Counted from the first letter of the stretch, positions 40,923 through 49,458 are shown. The stretch: DNA of 64,000 nt from CAHJXF01 sp038254545 (GCA_038254545.1 JBBSGB010000007.1:55828-119827); one strand, 5' to 3'. Notes: generated from the letters alone by a model not told the origin. Program-made: numbers and translations.

Positions 40923-41992
40923 TGCTGCTCCTCAATCCCGGCCCGGTCACGTTGACGCGACGCGTTCGGCAAAGCCTTCTGCAACCCGACCTGTGCCATC
41001 GGGAAAGCGAGTTCTTCGACCTGCAGGAGGAAGCGCGCACGCGCCTGTTGCACGTCTATGGTCTCGACCCTGCCGAGTGGGTCGCCGTCCTGTTGACGGG
41101 TTCGGGCACGGCCGCAGTCGAGAGCATGATTACGTCGCTGATACCCGAACAAGGCAAGCTGCTGATCGTACAGAACGGTGTGTACGGCGAGCGGATCGCG
41201 CAGATGGCCGCGCGTTACCGCATCGCGCATGAGGTCGCCAGGCACGACTGGATGCAGGCGCCCGACGTGGCAAGGATCGTCGCGCAACTCGAGGCGGACC
41301 CCGCGTTCACTCACGTAGCAGCGATCCATCACGAGACGACGACGGGGCGCCTGAACGATCTGGGCGCACTCGACGCGGCCTGCCGCGCGCGCGGTATTCG
41401 TCTGCTGGTCGATGGCGTCAGCAGTTTCGGCGCCGAAACGATTGCCTTCGATGATGGCAGCATCGACGCGGTCGCCGCGACGGCCAATAAATGCCTGCAT
41501 GGGGTGCCGGGCGCATCGTTCGTCGTGGTGCGGCGCGCGGCGCTCGCGAGCGCCGCAAGCCGCACCGTCTACCTCGACCTCGAACACCTCGCGCGCTTGC
41601 AGGACCAACGCAACACGCCGTTCACCCCGGCCGTGCACGCCTATTACGCGCTCGTCGAAGCGCTGCGCGAGTTCGAAGACGAAGGTGGGCTGTCCGCGCG
41701 ATACGCGCGCTACGGGGCGCTCGCCGAGCAGGTTCGTGCGGGACTCGACTCTTGCGGGATCGGCAGCGTCTTGCCGCCAAAGGCCTCGTCGGTAGTCCTG
41801 CGTGCGTATCGATTGCCCGAAGCGCTGTCGTATGCGCAACTGCACGACGGGCTGAAGGCGTACGGTTTCGTGATCTATGCGGGGCAAGGCAACTTGTCGG
41901 CCGAGCTGTTTCGCATCTCGACGATGGGCGACGTGCATGCCGCCGACATCGAGCGTTTGTTGAAAGCGTTCAGGCAATTGTTGCGGCCATGA
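40922..41992 (+). CDS. phnW: 2-aminoethylphosphonate aminotransferase (biosynthetic direction)
   Basis: This PLP enzyme of fold type I interconverts phosphonoacetaldehyde and 2-aminoethylphosphonate. The 356-residue protein starts LLLNPGPVTLTRRV, contains D164 in LLVDGVSSFGAE for the PLP ring nitrogen, and has the Schiff-base lysine K190 in TANKCLHGVPG. In degradative pathways it is PhnW, paired with phosphonatase PhnX. Here it follows mutase and decarboxylase, so it makes aminoethylphosphonate. No phnX or C-P lyase gene is nearby. It overlaps mlaA by 4 bases. Confidence 0.94.
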   Translation: MLLLNPGPVTLTRRVRQSLLQPDLCHRESEFFDLQEEARTRLLHVYGLDPAEWVAVLLTGSGTAAVESMITSLIPEQGKLLIVQNGVYGERIAQMAARYRIAHEVARHDWMQAPDVARIVAQLEADPAFTHVAAIHHETTTGRLNDLGALDAACRARGIRLLVDGVSSFGAETIAFDDGSIDAVAATANKCLHGVPGASFVVVRRAALASAASRTVYLDLEHLARLQDQRNTPFTPAVHAYYALVEALREFEDEGGLSARYARYGALAEQVRAGLDSCGIGSVLPPKASSVVLRAYRLPEALSYAQLHDGLKAYGFVIYAGQGNLSAELFRISTMGDVHAADIERLLKAFRQLLRP

Positions 41993-42885
41993 AAACGATT
42001 GAACTCGCAAGGCACGTCAGGACGTTCCCGCGATGGAGGGCAATGCACGCGCTGCCGAATGCGCCGTTCAGCCGGCTCGCCAGCGGCCGCTGCATCGCGC
42101 GGTGCGGCGCACTCTGTATCGCGCTGGCGCTGCACGGGTGCGCGACGGTACCTCGCGGCAGCGCCGACGACGACGCACAGAACGATCCGATCGAGCCGCT
42201 CAATCGGGGCGTGTTCGCATTCAACATGGCGCTTGACCGCGCCGCCATCAAGCCGATCGCCAAGGCGTATCGCGCAGTCCTGCCGGTCTTCGTCCGCGAG
42301 CGCGTGCGCGCGGTGATCGACAATCTGCAAGAGCCGCTGGTGTTCGCCAACGACGTGCTGCAAGGTCGAGGCGAGGCCGCGGCGATCAGCGGACGTCGCT
42401 TCCTCGTCAACACGACCGTGGGGCTGGCAGGCCTGTTCGATCGGGCGAGCGAGTTTGGCCTGGCGAAACAGTCCGGCGACTTCGGCCAGACGCTCTACGC
42501 GTGGGGCGTGGGGGACGGCCCGTATCTCGTGCTGCCTTTCTTCGGCCCGTCGAACGTCAGAGATGCAGTAGGTCTGAGCGTCGACATGGTCGCGTCCCCG
42601 GCCGGTCACGTGGGGTCGCACGAGACGCGTCGCGAAGTCGGGATTGCTGTGGGCGCCACCGACGGCATCGATCTGCGTTCGCGCAACATCGAATCGCTCG
42701 ACGCCATCGAAGCGAGCTCCCTGGATTTCTATGCGTACCTGCGCAGTATCTGGCGGCAAAATCGTCTGGCGACGCTACGTGATGCACGAGCCGGCAGTCC
42801 CGAAGAAGAGCTGATCGATCCCGGGGCGACGACCCCGGGCCCCGACGCTGCAAAACCCGAGCGCTCGACGCCGCCTTCCCGATAA
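41989..42885 (+). CDS. mlaA: MlaA/VacJ family outer-membrane lipoprotein
   Basis: MlaA is the outer-membrane component of the Mla lipid-transport pathway. The 298-residue precursor has a lipobox LHGC with the acylated Cys at residue 51; the long leader suggests ATG at 42043 (MHALPN) as an alternative start. The mature part contains NDPIEPLNRGVFAFNMALDR, PLVFANDVLQ and GLFDRASEFGL, all standard. The ATG at 41989 overlaps the aminotransferase stop, making mlaA the last gene of the phosphonolipid operon. It converges with hpnM, its presumed periplasmic partner, 34 bases away. Confidence 0.93.
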   Translation: MKTIELARHVRTFPRWRAMHALPNAPFSRLASGRCIARCGALCIALALHGCATVPRGSADDDAQNDPIEPLNRGVFAFNMALDRAAIKPIAKAYRAVLPVFVRERVRAVIDNLQEPLVFANDVLQGRGEAAAISGRRFLVNTTVGLAGLFDRASEFGLAKQSGDFGQTLYAWGVGDGPYLVLPFFGPSNVRDAVGLSVDMVASPAGHVGSHETRREVGIAVGATDGIDLRSRNIESLDAIEASSLDFYAYLRSIWRQNRLATLRDARAGSPEEELIDPGATTPGPDAAKPERSTPPSR

Positions 42886-42919
42886 CTTCGCCCGCGCAGT
42901 CCTGCGCCTGGCGTTGCGC

Positions 42920-43555
42920 CTATCCGGGTTGCAGCAACTTGTCAGCGCGTTGTCGCAGGCTGTCGATCAAGGCGCGAGGTCCTCCCGCGCGCAGCAACGC
43001 GCCGAATTCGGAGCGCCGCGTTGCCAGTTCGCTGATGGTCCCGCTCAAGTAGACGTCGATCGCTTTCCAGTCACCGCCGATGGGGTGGACCAGATAGTTG
43101 AGCGCTACCGACCCGCCCTGGGACTTCAACAACGCGCTGTGCACGATCCGGTTTTCGCCGCGCGTCTCGGTTGCCGGCTCGACCTCGAAGCGCTCCCCCG
43201 AATAGCCATCGAAGCGATTGGCATAGGTGGCGATGGTCAGGCGGGCGAACTGCTCCTGGAGCGCCTTCTGCTCGTCGCCGGGAATCGAAGTCCAGGTGGG
43301 GCCCACCGCGATTCGCGTCATCGCGGCGAGATCGAAGGTCGCACGAACGGCCGGTTCGAGCTTCTCGTAGCGCGCGCGCACCGGCGTGCGTTGAGCGGTC
43401 TTCATGGCGTCGAGAAGTACGTCGTAGAAACTGCGGATGCGAGTCGCGGCCGGATCCGCTTCAACGGCGGCCCCAGGCGTCGGGCTACACAAGATTGCCG
43501 CGGAAAGGCAGAGTGTCATCGCCAGTGCGTAGCGTCGGCCGCTCATCAAAACCAT
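42920..43555 (-). CDS. hpnM: MlaC/Ttg2D-like periplasmic lipid-binding protein HpnM
   Basis: This 211-residue protein with a signal peptide (LAMTLCLSAAILCSPTPGAAV) matches the MlaC/Ttg2D fold: RIRSFYDVLLDAMK, FDLAAMTRIAVGPTW, FARLTIATYANRFDGYSGE and a C-terminal DWKAIDVYLSG. The version in hopanoid loci is named HpnM. It would carry a lipid or hopanoid across the periplasm between HpnN and MlaA (inference). ATG at 43555 has an AAGGA site; ATG at 43546 is an alternative. It lies 71 bases downstream of apt on the same strand, at the end of the hydrogenase-side gene run. Confidence 0.88.
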   Translation of the reverse strand: MVLMSGRRYALAMTLCLSAAILCSPTPGAAVEADPAATRIRSFYDVLLDAMKTAQRTPVRARYEKLEPAVRATFDLAAMTRIAVGPTWTSIPGDEQKALQEQFARLTIATYANRFDGYSGERFEVEPATETRGENRIVHSALLKSQGGSVALNYLVHPIGGDWKAIDVYLSGTISELATRRSEFGALLRAGGPRALIDSLRQRADKLLQPG

Positions 43556-43626
43556 TTCACGATTCCTTGCATCGGTGTGGTGGGCGGTCGCATGAACGTG
43601 CGCGTTCGGATCACGCTCCGTGAACG

Positions 43627-44130
43627 CTAGTATTGGACCACGCTGCGCGGAAGCAGGTTGCGCCAGTTGAAACCCGGAACGAGCCGCAAGTCGATCAGCA
43701 CCAGGAGTTGCGCCACCTCGAAGCCCGCTCGCGCGCACAAATCTCCAGACGCGCTCAGCGTGCCGCCAGTCGCAAGGACATCGTCGACCAACAGCGCGCG
43801 TCCCGTGCCGCGCTGCATCTCCAGCGTTCCGGTGCCGTATTCGAGTTGGTAAGGCAGCGCAACGACAGGCGGGGGCAGCTTGCCTTGCTTTCGCACCGGC
43901 ACGAATGCCTTGCCGAATCTTTCTGCCAGCGCGGCCGCGAGTACGAAGCCGCGCGATTCGACGCCGACGACGACGTCGATCGTGGACCACTCGTCAGGAT
44001 TCAGTTGCTCGCCCAATGCGGCGATGGTCGGCCCGAAGTGCTGGCGGAGCAGCGGCATGATGTCTCGAAACAAGATCCCGGGCGTGGGAAAGTCCGGGAC
44101 AGCAACGATATGCGCTTCGAGGTCGATCAC
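43627..44130 (-). CDS. apt: adenine phosphoribosyltransferase
   Basis: Apt makes AMP from adenine and PRPP. The 167-residue protein contains the PRPP-binding loop ALLVDDVLATGGTLSAS, PDFPTPGILFRDI at the N-terminus and VVVGVESRGFVLAAALA. It lies 3 bases after the nickel permease gene, so it is probably co-transcribed with the hydrogenase genes. Functionally it may also recycle adenine released by HpnG (inference). Confidence 0.95.
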   Translation of the reverse strand: MIDLEAHIVAVPDFPTPGILFRDIMPLLRQHFGPTIAALGEQLNPDEWSTIDVVVGVESRGFVLAAALAERFGKAFVPVRKQGKLPPPVVALPYQLEYGTGTLEMQRGTGRALLVDDVLATGGTLSASGDLCARAGFEVAQLLVLIDLRLVPGFNWRNLLPRSVVQY

Positions 44131-44133
44131 CGT

Positions 44134-44850
44134 CTAGAAATACTCGAGCCTCAGCACCATGGCAAGCCCCAGCGTGCAACTGAAGACGCCAACCAGCGCC
44201 GTCATCGATCGATGCAGGCCGGCCAGATAGCCAGCCGAGAATCTTGCTGAAATACGCAGCGGCAGCGCGATCACGATCGAAAGGATCGCCATGCCGATGA
44301 TCGAGCCGACGCCGAACACCGCGACATAGACCAAGCCGAGGGATAGCGACGGCACCGACTTCAGGCTGAGCACCACCAGCGCCGCCGAACCGGCCAGCCC
44401 GTGCATGACGCCCACCGCCAGAGCGCGCAGCGGCCAGCGCTTCGCATGCGCGTGACGATGCTGCGAGCGCTCGTGAAGCCCTTCACCGCGATGGCTGTGC
44501 GCATGCACGTGCTCGACTGCCGGTCCGTGGCGGTGCACATGAAAGTGGATGCGATCACGGATCAGGCGTCGCAGCACGTCGGCGCCCAGCACGATCAGCA
44601 TGATGCCCACCGCGGTTTCGAGCGCGTGTTCGAGCCGGGGAGAAATCACCTCGCCCCGCACGAACACCGCGCCCGCGAACACCATCAGCGTGAGCGTATG
44701 GCCGACGCCCCAGGCCACCCCTTGCTGCAGGGTTTGCGCGAGCGAGCCCTGGCGTGTGACCAGCGTGGCCACGGCCGCGAGATGGTCGGCCTCGGTGGCG
44801 TGCTTCATCCCCAGAAGCAGGCCGACCACGAGGATCGAGAAGAGCGTCAT
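44134..44850 (-). CDS. nickel (cobalt) permease of the NiCoT/NicO superfamily
   Basis: This 238-residue membrane protein has the nickel-transport signature H-A-T-E-A-D-H (HX4DH type) in the first helix (GMKHATEADHLAAVATL). A His-rich cytoplasmic or periplasmic loop lies near residues 100-135 (HVHRHGPAVEHVHAHSH and HRHAHAK). About six helices are present, including MHGLAGSAALVVL. It would import Ni2+ for the hydrogenase; its start overlaps the hypB stop by 4 bases. It could also be an exporter of the RcnA type, but genomic context favours uptake. Confidence 0.85.
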   Translation of the reverse strand: MTLFSILVVGLLLGMKHATEADHLAAVATLVTRQGSLAQTLQQGVAWGVGHTLTLMVFAGAVFVRGEVISPRLEHALETAVGIMLIVLGADVLRRLIRDRIHFHVHRHGPAVEHVHAHSHRGEGLHERSQHRHAHAKRWPLRALAVGVMHGLAGSAALVVLSLKSVPSLSLGLVYVAVFGVGSIIGMAILSIVIALPLRISARFSAGYLAGLHRSMTALVGVFSCTLGLAMVLRLEYF

Positions 44851-45767
44851 GAAGACGCGGTTGCGTGTGCCCGGTCAGGAGCCACGGCTTTCGTGCGATG
44901 CATCGCGGCCATGCGGGCTTGCACCCATGCGTACCACGCGCTCGTGCCCTCGCCGGTTTCGGCCGAGACCTGCAACACTTCGATATCAGGATTGGCTTGG
45001 CATGCGTAGGCGATGCAGCGCTCGACGTCGAAGCGCACATGCGGCAGCAGGTCGATCTTGTTGATGATCATCAGGCTGGCCGCGCGGAACATGTGCGGAT
45101 ACTTGATCGGTTTGTCCTCGCCTTCGGTTACCGAGAGGATCACCACCTTCGCGTGCTCGCCCAGATCGAACAGGGCGGGGCAGACCAGGTTGCCGACGTT
45201 CTCTATCATCACCACCGAACTCTGCGGCGGATCGAGCTGCGCCATGCCGTGCGCGAGCATGTTCGCTTCGAGGTGACAACCCGCGCCGGTGTTGATCTGG
45301 ATCACGTCGCAACCGGTGGCGCGGATGCGATGCGCATCGTTGGCGGTGGCTTGGTCGCCTTCGATCACGCTGATCGAAAGTTCACCCTTGAGGTCGGTGA
45401 GCGTGCGTTCGAGCAGCGTGGTCTTGCCCGAGCCGGGCGAGCTCATCAGGTTCAGCGCGAGGATGCCGCGAGCCGCGAGCCAGCCGCGATTGCGTTCGGC
45501 CAGCAACTGGTTCTTGGCGAGAATGCCTTCCTCGAGCGTGACCTTGCGCGTCTTCGGCTGCACGGGACGATAGCGATACGCGGGGTTGTGGTCGCGCGAA
45601 TGATCGTGATCGTGCGCATGTTGATGATCATGCGTATGCGGGTGGCTCGACCCGTCGCCATCATGCGCATGCGAGTGAACTGGCCCGTCGCCGTGCGAGT
45701 GCAGTCCCGTCTTCGGATCGGTGAACGTGACCTGGCTGGAATCGGAACAACCGCAAGTGGTACACAT
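44847..45767 (-). CDS. hypB: hydrogenase nickel incorporation GTPase HypB
   Basis: HypB is the GTPase that, with HypA, inserts nickel into the hydrogenase large subunit. The 306-residue protein has the N-terminal metal motif MCTTCGC, a His/Asp-rich nickel-storage stretch at about residues 22-60, and the P-loop NLMSSPGSGKTTLLE. G-domain motifs ENVGNLVCPA and INKIDLLPHV follow. ATG at 45767 is shared (TGATG) with the hypA stop. Confidence 0.96.
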   Translation of the reverse strand: MCTTCGCSDSSQVTFTDPKTGLHSHGDGPVHSHAHDGDGSSHPHTHDHQHAHDHDHSRDHNPAYRYRPVQPKTRKVTLEEGILAKNQLLAERNRGWLAARGILALNLMSSPGSGKTTLLERTLTDLKGELSISVIEGDQATANDAHRIRATGCDVIQINTGAGCHLEANMLAHGMAQLDPPQSSVVMIENVGNLVCPALFDLGEHAKVVILSVTEGEDKPIKYPHMFRAASLMIINKIDLLPHVRFDVERCIAYACQANPDIEVLQVSAETGEGTSAWYAWVQARMAAMHRTKAVAPDRAHATASS

Positions 45768-46096
45768 CACGCCACCTCCATTTCCTTGACGTTCAATTCT
45801 TCTCCGGCGACGAGCCGGAGATTGACGCTGCCGCACGCGCAGCGGCCAACGATCTGGGTTAGCGCTACTTCGTCGCCGCAGTCACGACAGACCGCCATCC
45901 CGGGCACCTCGATGATTTCCAGCAGCGCCCCCTCGACCGGCGTTCCTTCGGCACAGATGTCGAAGCAGAACCGCAGTGAATCGGGCAGCACGGCAGAGAG
46001 CTTTCCGACCACGAGCGTGACGCGCTTGACCTGCGCGCCCATCGCACGCTCGGCGCACATCGTGACGACGCTGCGGGAAATGCTCAGCTCATGCAT
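45767..46096 (-). CDS. hypA: hydrogenase nickel metallochaperone HypA
   Basis: HypA delivers nickel to the large subunit with HypB. The 109-residue protein begins MHELSISRSVV, so the nickel-binding His2 and Glu3 are present. The zinc site uses C70-x2-C73 and then C86-A-C88; the second pair is CxC rather than the usual CxxC. ATG at 46096 is chosen because His2 must follow the initiator. hypB overlaps by one base. Confidence 0.94.
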   Translation of the reverse strand: MHELSISRSVVTMCAERAMGAQVKRVTLVVGKLSAVLPDSLRFCFDICAEGTPVEGALLEIIEVPGMAVCRDCGDEVALTQIVGRCACGSVNLRLVAGEELNVKEMEVA

Positions 46097-46150
46097 GTTT
46101 GACCCCATCCCTTGCTCATGGCCTCGCCTCGCTCCGCAGTCAACACGCGT

Positions 46151-47242
46151 TCAGCAGATCCTCGGCAATTGCTCGCCGACCAGCATGTCGACGATGCGTT
46201 GCCCTCCGAACCCCGTGTGCAAGACGACGACCCCGCGCGGCTCCTCGGTGACTTCGCCGATGATGGCTGCGTGCTCGCCCGCCGGATGCGCGCGCATCGA
46301 GGCGAGCACGCGATCGACATCCGCGCGCGGCACCAGCGCGACCAGCTTGCCTTCGTTCGCGAGATACAAGGGATCGAGTCCGAGGATCTCGCATGCGCCT
46401 TTGACTTGTTCGCGCAGCGGCAACGCGTCTTCATAGATGCGAATCGCCACGTTCGAGCTCTGCGCGAATTCGTTGAGCACGGTCGCCACGCCGCCGCGCG
46501 TGGCATCGCGCAGGCAATGGATGTTCGGGCAGGCTTCGATCATCGCGGCAACCAGTCCGCCCAGGGGTCGGCAATCGCTTTCCACATCGGCCTCGAGCGC
46601 GAGTTGCTTGCGCGCGATCAGGATCGCGGTGCCGTGATCGCCGATCAAGCCGTTGACGATCACCGCATCGCCGGGCTGCGCGTTGGCCGCGGATATCGAG
46701 ACGTGGCGCGGAATGACGCCGATGCCGGCGGTGTTGATGAAGAGCTTGTCGGCCGAGCCGCGTTCCACCACCTTGGTGTCGCCGGTCACGATGCACACGC
46801 CGGCTTCGGTCGCGATGCGCTGCATGCTGGCGGCGACGCGACGCAACGCGTCGACCGAGAATCCTTCTTCGAGCACCACGCCACATGAGAGGAATAGCGG
46901 CTTCGCGCCGCAGACCGCGAGGTCGTTGACGGTGCCGGCCACCGCCAGCGTTCCGATATCGCCGCCGGGAAAGAACAGGGGATCGACGACGTAGGTGTCG
47001 GTCGTGAACGCGAGCCGGTCGCCATGCCTGCCAAGCTCGGCGAGCGAGACCACGGCCTGGTCTTCCATTGCGGCGAGCAGAGGATTGTCGAAGGTGCCGA
47101 GGAACACGTCCTCGATCAGGTCGCGCATCGCCTTGCCGCCACTGCCGTGCGCCATGTTGATGGTCGCGTCGCGCACCTGGCCCGAGCGCCTGCGCATGCC
47201 GGACTCGATGGACAAGACCGAAGCGGTGGCTCGATCGTTCAT
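46151..47242 (-). CDS. hypE: hydrogenase maturation protein HypE
   Basis: HypE dehydrates the carbamoyl group received from HypF to a C-terminal thiocyanate, the cyanide donor for the active-site iron. The 363-residue protein of the PurM/SelD fold contains INMAHGSGGKAMRDLI, TTDTYVVDPLFFPGGDIG and the essential C-terminal PRIC with the acceptor Cys as last residue. The start at 47242 overlaps the hypD stop (ATGA). Confidence 0.96.
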   Translation of the reverse strand: MNDRATASVLSIESGMRRRSGQVRDATINMAHGSGGKAMRDLIEDVFLGTFDNPLLAAMEDQAVVSLAELGRHGDRLAFTTDTYVVDPLFFPGGDIGTLAVAGTVNDLAVCGAKPLFLSCGVVLEEGFSVDALRRVAASMQRIATEAGVCIVTGDTKVVERGSADKLFINTAGIGVIPRHVSISAANAQPGDAVIVNGLIGDHGTAILIARKQLALEADVESDCRPLGGLVAAMIEACPNIHCLRDATRGGVATVLNEFAQSSNVAIRIYEDALPLREQVKGACEILGLDPLYLANEGKLVALVPRADVDRVLASMRAHPAGEHAAIIGEVTEEPRGVVVLHTGFGGQRIVDMLVGEQLPRIC

Positions 47243-48405
47243 GCGGCCGCCTTGCGCAGGTCCTGCTCGGGGCTGGCGCGTTTCAATCCGGTCGTGTCGA
47301 TGCGACCGTAGTTGTAGTACGCGGCGCATGCGCCTTCGGAAGAAACCATCAGCGAGCCGAGCGGCATCTCGGGGGTGCAGGCCGTGCCGAAGACCTTGCA
47401 TTGATGCGGCTTGATCACGCCTTTCAAGACTTCTCCGCACTGGCAGGACTTGGGATCGGCGATCTTGAGATTGGGCACCGGGAACCTGCGTTCGGCATCG
47501 AACTGGGCATACGCATCGCGCACGCGCACGCCCGAGTGATCGATCGATCCGAGGCCGCGCCACTCGAAGAACTCGCGCAGCTCGAACACTTCGGAAATCG
47601 CGGCGAGCGCCTGTGCGTTGCCGTTTTCGGGAACGATGCGGCCGTACTGGTTCTCGACCTCGCTGCGTCCGTCGGCGATCTGCTTCAACACCATGTACAT
47701 CGAGTGCAATACGTCGAGCGGCTCGAACCCCGCGACCGTGATCGGCTTGCCGTAATGCTTGGCGATGAAGTCGTAGGGGCGTGTGCCGATCACCATGCTC
47801 ACGTGCCCCGGTCCGAGAAAGCCGTCCAGATGCAGGTCGGGCGAATCGAGGATCGCCTTGATGGTCGGAATGATCGTGATGTGATTGCAGAACAGCGAGA
47901 AATTCTTCACGCCTTCGGCCTTGGCCTGCAGCACGGTCATGGCCGTGCTCGGCATGGTGGTTTCGAAGCCGAGGCCGAAGAAGATCACCTCGCGATCGGG
48001 ATGCTCGTGCGCGAGCTTCAACGCGTCGAGCGGGGAATACACCATGCGCACATCGGCGCCGTCGGCCTTGGCCTTGAGCAGACTCTTCTTCGAACCCGGC
48101 ACGCGCATCGCGTCGCCGAAGGTCGTGAAGATCACGTGGGGCATTTCGGCCAGCGCGACGCAGTCATCCACCCGGCCCATCGGCAGCACGCACACCGGAC
48201 ATCCGGGGCCGTGCACGAATTCGACCGCGTCGGGTAGCAGTTGGGCGATGCCGTAGCGGAAGATCGAGTGCGTGTGCCCGCCGCACACCTCCATGATCTG
48301 CAAGGGTCGCTGCTTCGCGCGTTCAATGCGCGCGACCACATCGCGAATTTCCTTCGCCAACGCCTGCGCCTTGATCGGATCGCGGAATTCATCGACATAC
48401 TTCAC
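47239..48405 (-). CDS. hypD: hydrogenase maturation protein HypD
   Basis: HypD is the [4Fe-4S] scaffold where, with HypC, the Fe(CN)2CO unit is assembled. The 388-residue protein has the conserved C41 (VCGGHTHSIF), GPGCPVCVLP, FGLGFETTMP, and the C-terminal cluster region (SCQCGEVLKGV, CKVFGTACTPEMPLGSLM). It overlaps the SIS-domain gene upstream and hypE downstream by 4 bases each. Confidence 0.97.
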   Translation of the reverse strand: MKYVDEFRDPIKAQALAKEIRDVVARIERAKQRPLQIMEVCGGHTHSIFRYGIAQLLPDAVEFVHGPGCPVCVLPMGRVDDCVALAEMPHVIFTTFGDAMRVPGSKKSLLKAKADGADVRMVYSPLDALKLAHEHPDREVIFFGLGFETTMPSTAMTVLQAKAEGVKNFSLFCNHITIIPTIKAILDSPDLHLDGFLGPGHVSMVIGTRPYDFIAKHYGKPITVAGFEPLDVLHSMYMVLKQIADGRSEVENQYGRIVPENGNAQALAAISEVFELREFFEWRGLGSIDHSGVRVRDAYAQFDAERRFPVPNLKIADPKSCQCGEVLKGVIKPHQCKVFGTACTPEMPLGSLMVSSEGACAAYYNYGRIDTTGLKRASPEQDLRKAAA

Positions 48406-49091
48406 GACGCGCTCCTTTCGTTCAGGCGGCCCCGATCATCGGCCAGCAGCGTGTGCGTGAGGTCCCACAGGATGTGATAGATCGCCACGTGGGTTTCCTG
48501 GATGCGATGGATGCTGTTGCTCGGTACCACCAGGCAATGATCGAGCGCCGCACTGGTCGCCATCTTGCCGCCGTCGTAACCGGACAGGCCGATCGTCACG
48601 ACACCCATCTCCTTCGCCTTGCGAAATGCGGCCAGCAGGTTCTCGGAATTGCCGCTGGTGGACACGCCGATCAGACCGTCGCCGGCACGTGCCTGCGCAA
48701 TCAGTTGCCGCACGAAGACATGATCGAAGCCGACGTCGTTGCCCACCGCCGTCATCATCGCTGCATCGGTCACCAGATTGACTGCGGGCAATGCGGGCCT
48801 GCCAGCCGTGACCGGGTGCAGGAATTCGACGGCGATATGCGCGGCATCGCAGCTCGAGCCGCCATTGCCCATGCAATACAGCCGGCCGTCGCGTCGATAG
48901 ATGTCGGCGATCGCCTCTGCGACGGCAACCACCGCCGCGGCGTTCTCCTCGAAGAACCTGCGCTTGGTATCGACGCTGTCCTCGGCCTTCTGCCGCACCG
49001 ACTCGAGCAGCGCGAGATGCAGCTTGTCCGCGTCCTGCCTGTCTCCGTGCAGGAAGGGGTAGAGCGATTGCAGAACTTCGGAATTGGTCAC
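48402..49091 (-). CDS. SIS-domain protein (GmhA-like) within the hyp operon
   Basis: This 229-residue protein has a sugar isomerase (SIS) domain like phosphoheptose isomerase GmhA. CMGNGGSSCDAAHIAVEFL and GVSTSGNSENLLAAFRKA are the phosphosugar-binding loops, and HRIQETHVAIYHILWD matches the C-terminal helix. The start is GTG at 49091 (VTNSEVLQSLYPF); upstream sequence is not conserved. It lies between hypC and hypD and overlaps hypD by 4 bases. Its role in hydrogenase maturation is unknown; a separate lipopolysaccharide role is possible. Confidence 0.85.
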   Translation of the reverse strand: MTNSEVLQSLYPFLHGDRQDADKLHLALLESVRQKAEDSVDTKRRFFEENAAAVVAVAEAIADIYRRDGRLYCMGNGGSSCDAAHIAVEFLHPVTAGRPALPAVNLVTDAAMMTAVGNDVGFDHVFVRQLIAQARAGDGLIGVSTSGNSENLLAAFRKAKEMGVVTIGLSGYDGGKMATSAALDHCLVVPSNSIHRIQETHVAIYHILWDLTHTLLADDRGRLNERSAS

Positions 49092-49155
49092 GACGCCGGC
49101 CTGGTCGGATGAAAATGTCGACAGCGAATCATTGGACGGTCTGGCACGCGTAACG

Positions 49156-49437
49156 TCAAGCGCGCGCCGACGCATGCATCGCGTCGAGTTCAGCCTGGAC
49201 TTCTCCGATCTGCGTCAGCAGCTCGAGCGTTCGCGCGGCCTCGTCTTCGTCGATGCGACTCATCGCGAAGCCGACGTGGACCAGCACCCAGTCGCCCAGG
49301 CAGGATTGCGCAGAACGGTCGTCGCTGACGATGCAGCCGATGTTGATGGTTCTCCTGACGCCGGCCACGTTCACGATCGCAAGTTTCTTGACGGGATCGG
49401 TGACTTCGACGATCTGCCCCGGGATGCCCAAGCACAT
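49156..49437 (-). CDS. hypC: hydrogenase maturation chaperone HypC
   Basis: HypC binds HypD and carries the iron centre to the large subunit. The 93-residue protein starts MCLGIPGQIVEV, with the essential Cys2. GDWVLVHVGFAMSRIDEDEA is the conserved second half. ATG at 49437 rather than 49449 is used so that Cys follows the initiator. It lies 21 bases after hypF and 64 bases before the SIS gene. Confidence 0.96.
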   Translation of the reverse strand: MCLGIPGQIVEVTDPVKKLAIVNVAGVRRTINIGCIVSDDRSAQSCLGDWVLVHVGFAMSRIDEDEAARTLELLTQIGEVQAELDAMHASARA

Positions 49438-49458
49438 GACGTTCTCCAATTGAGCGGC

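Noticed and set aside
45590..45700. Dense run of short cat/gtg repeats, possible tandem repeat locus
   Set aside because: It is the coding DNA of the His-rich stretch of HypB.
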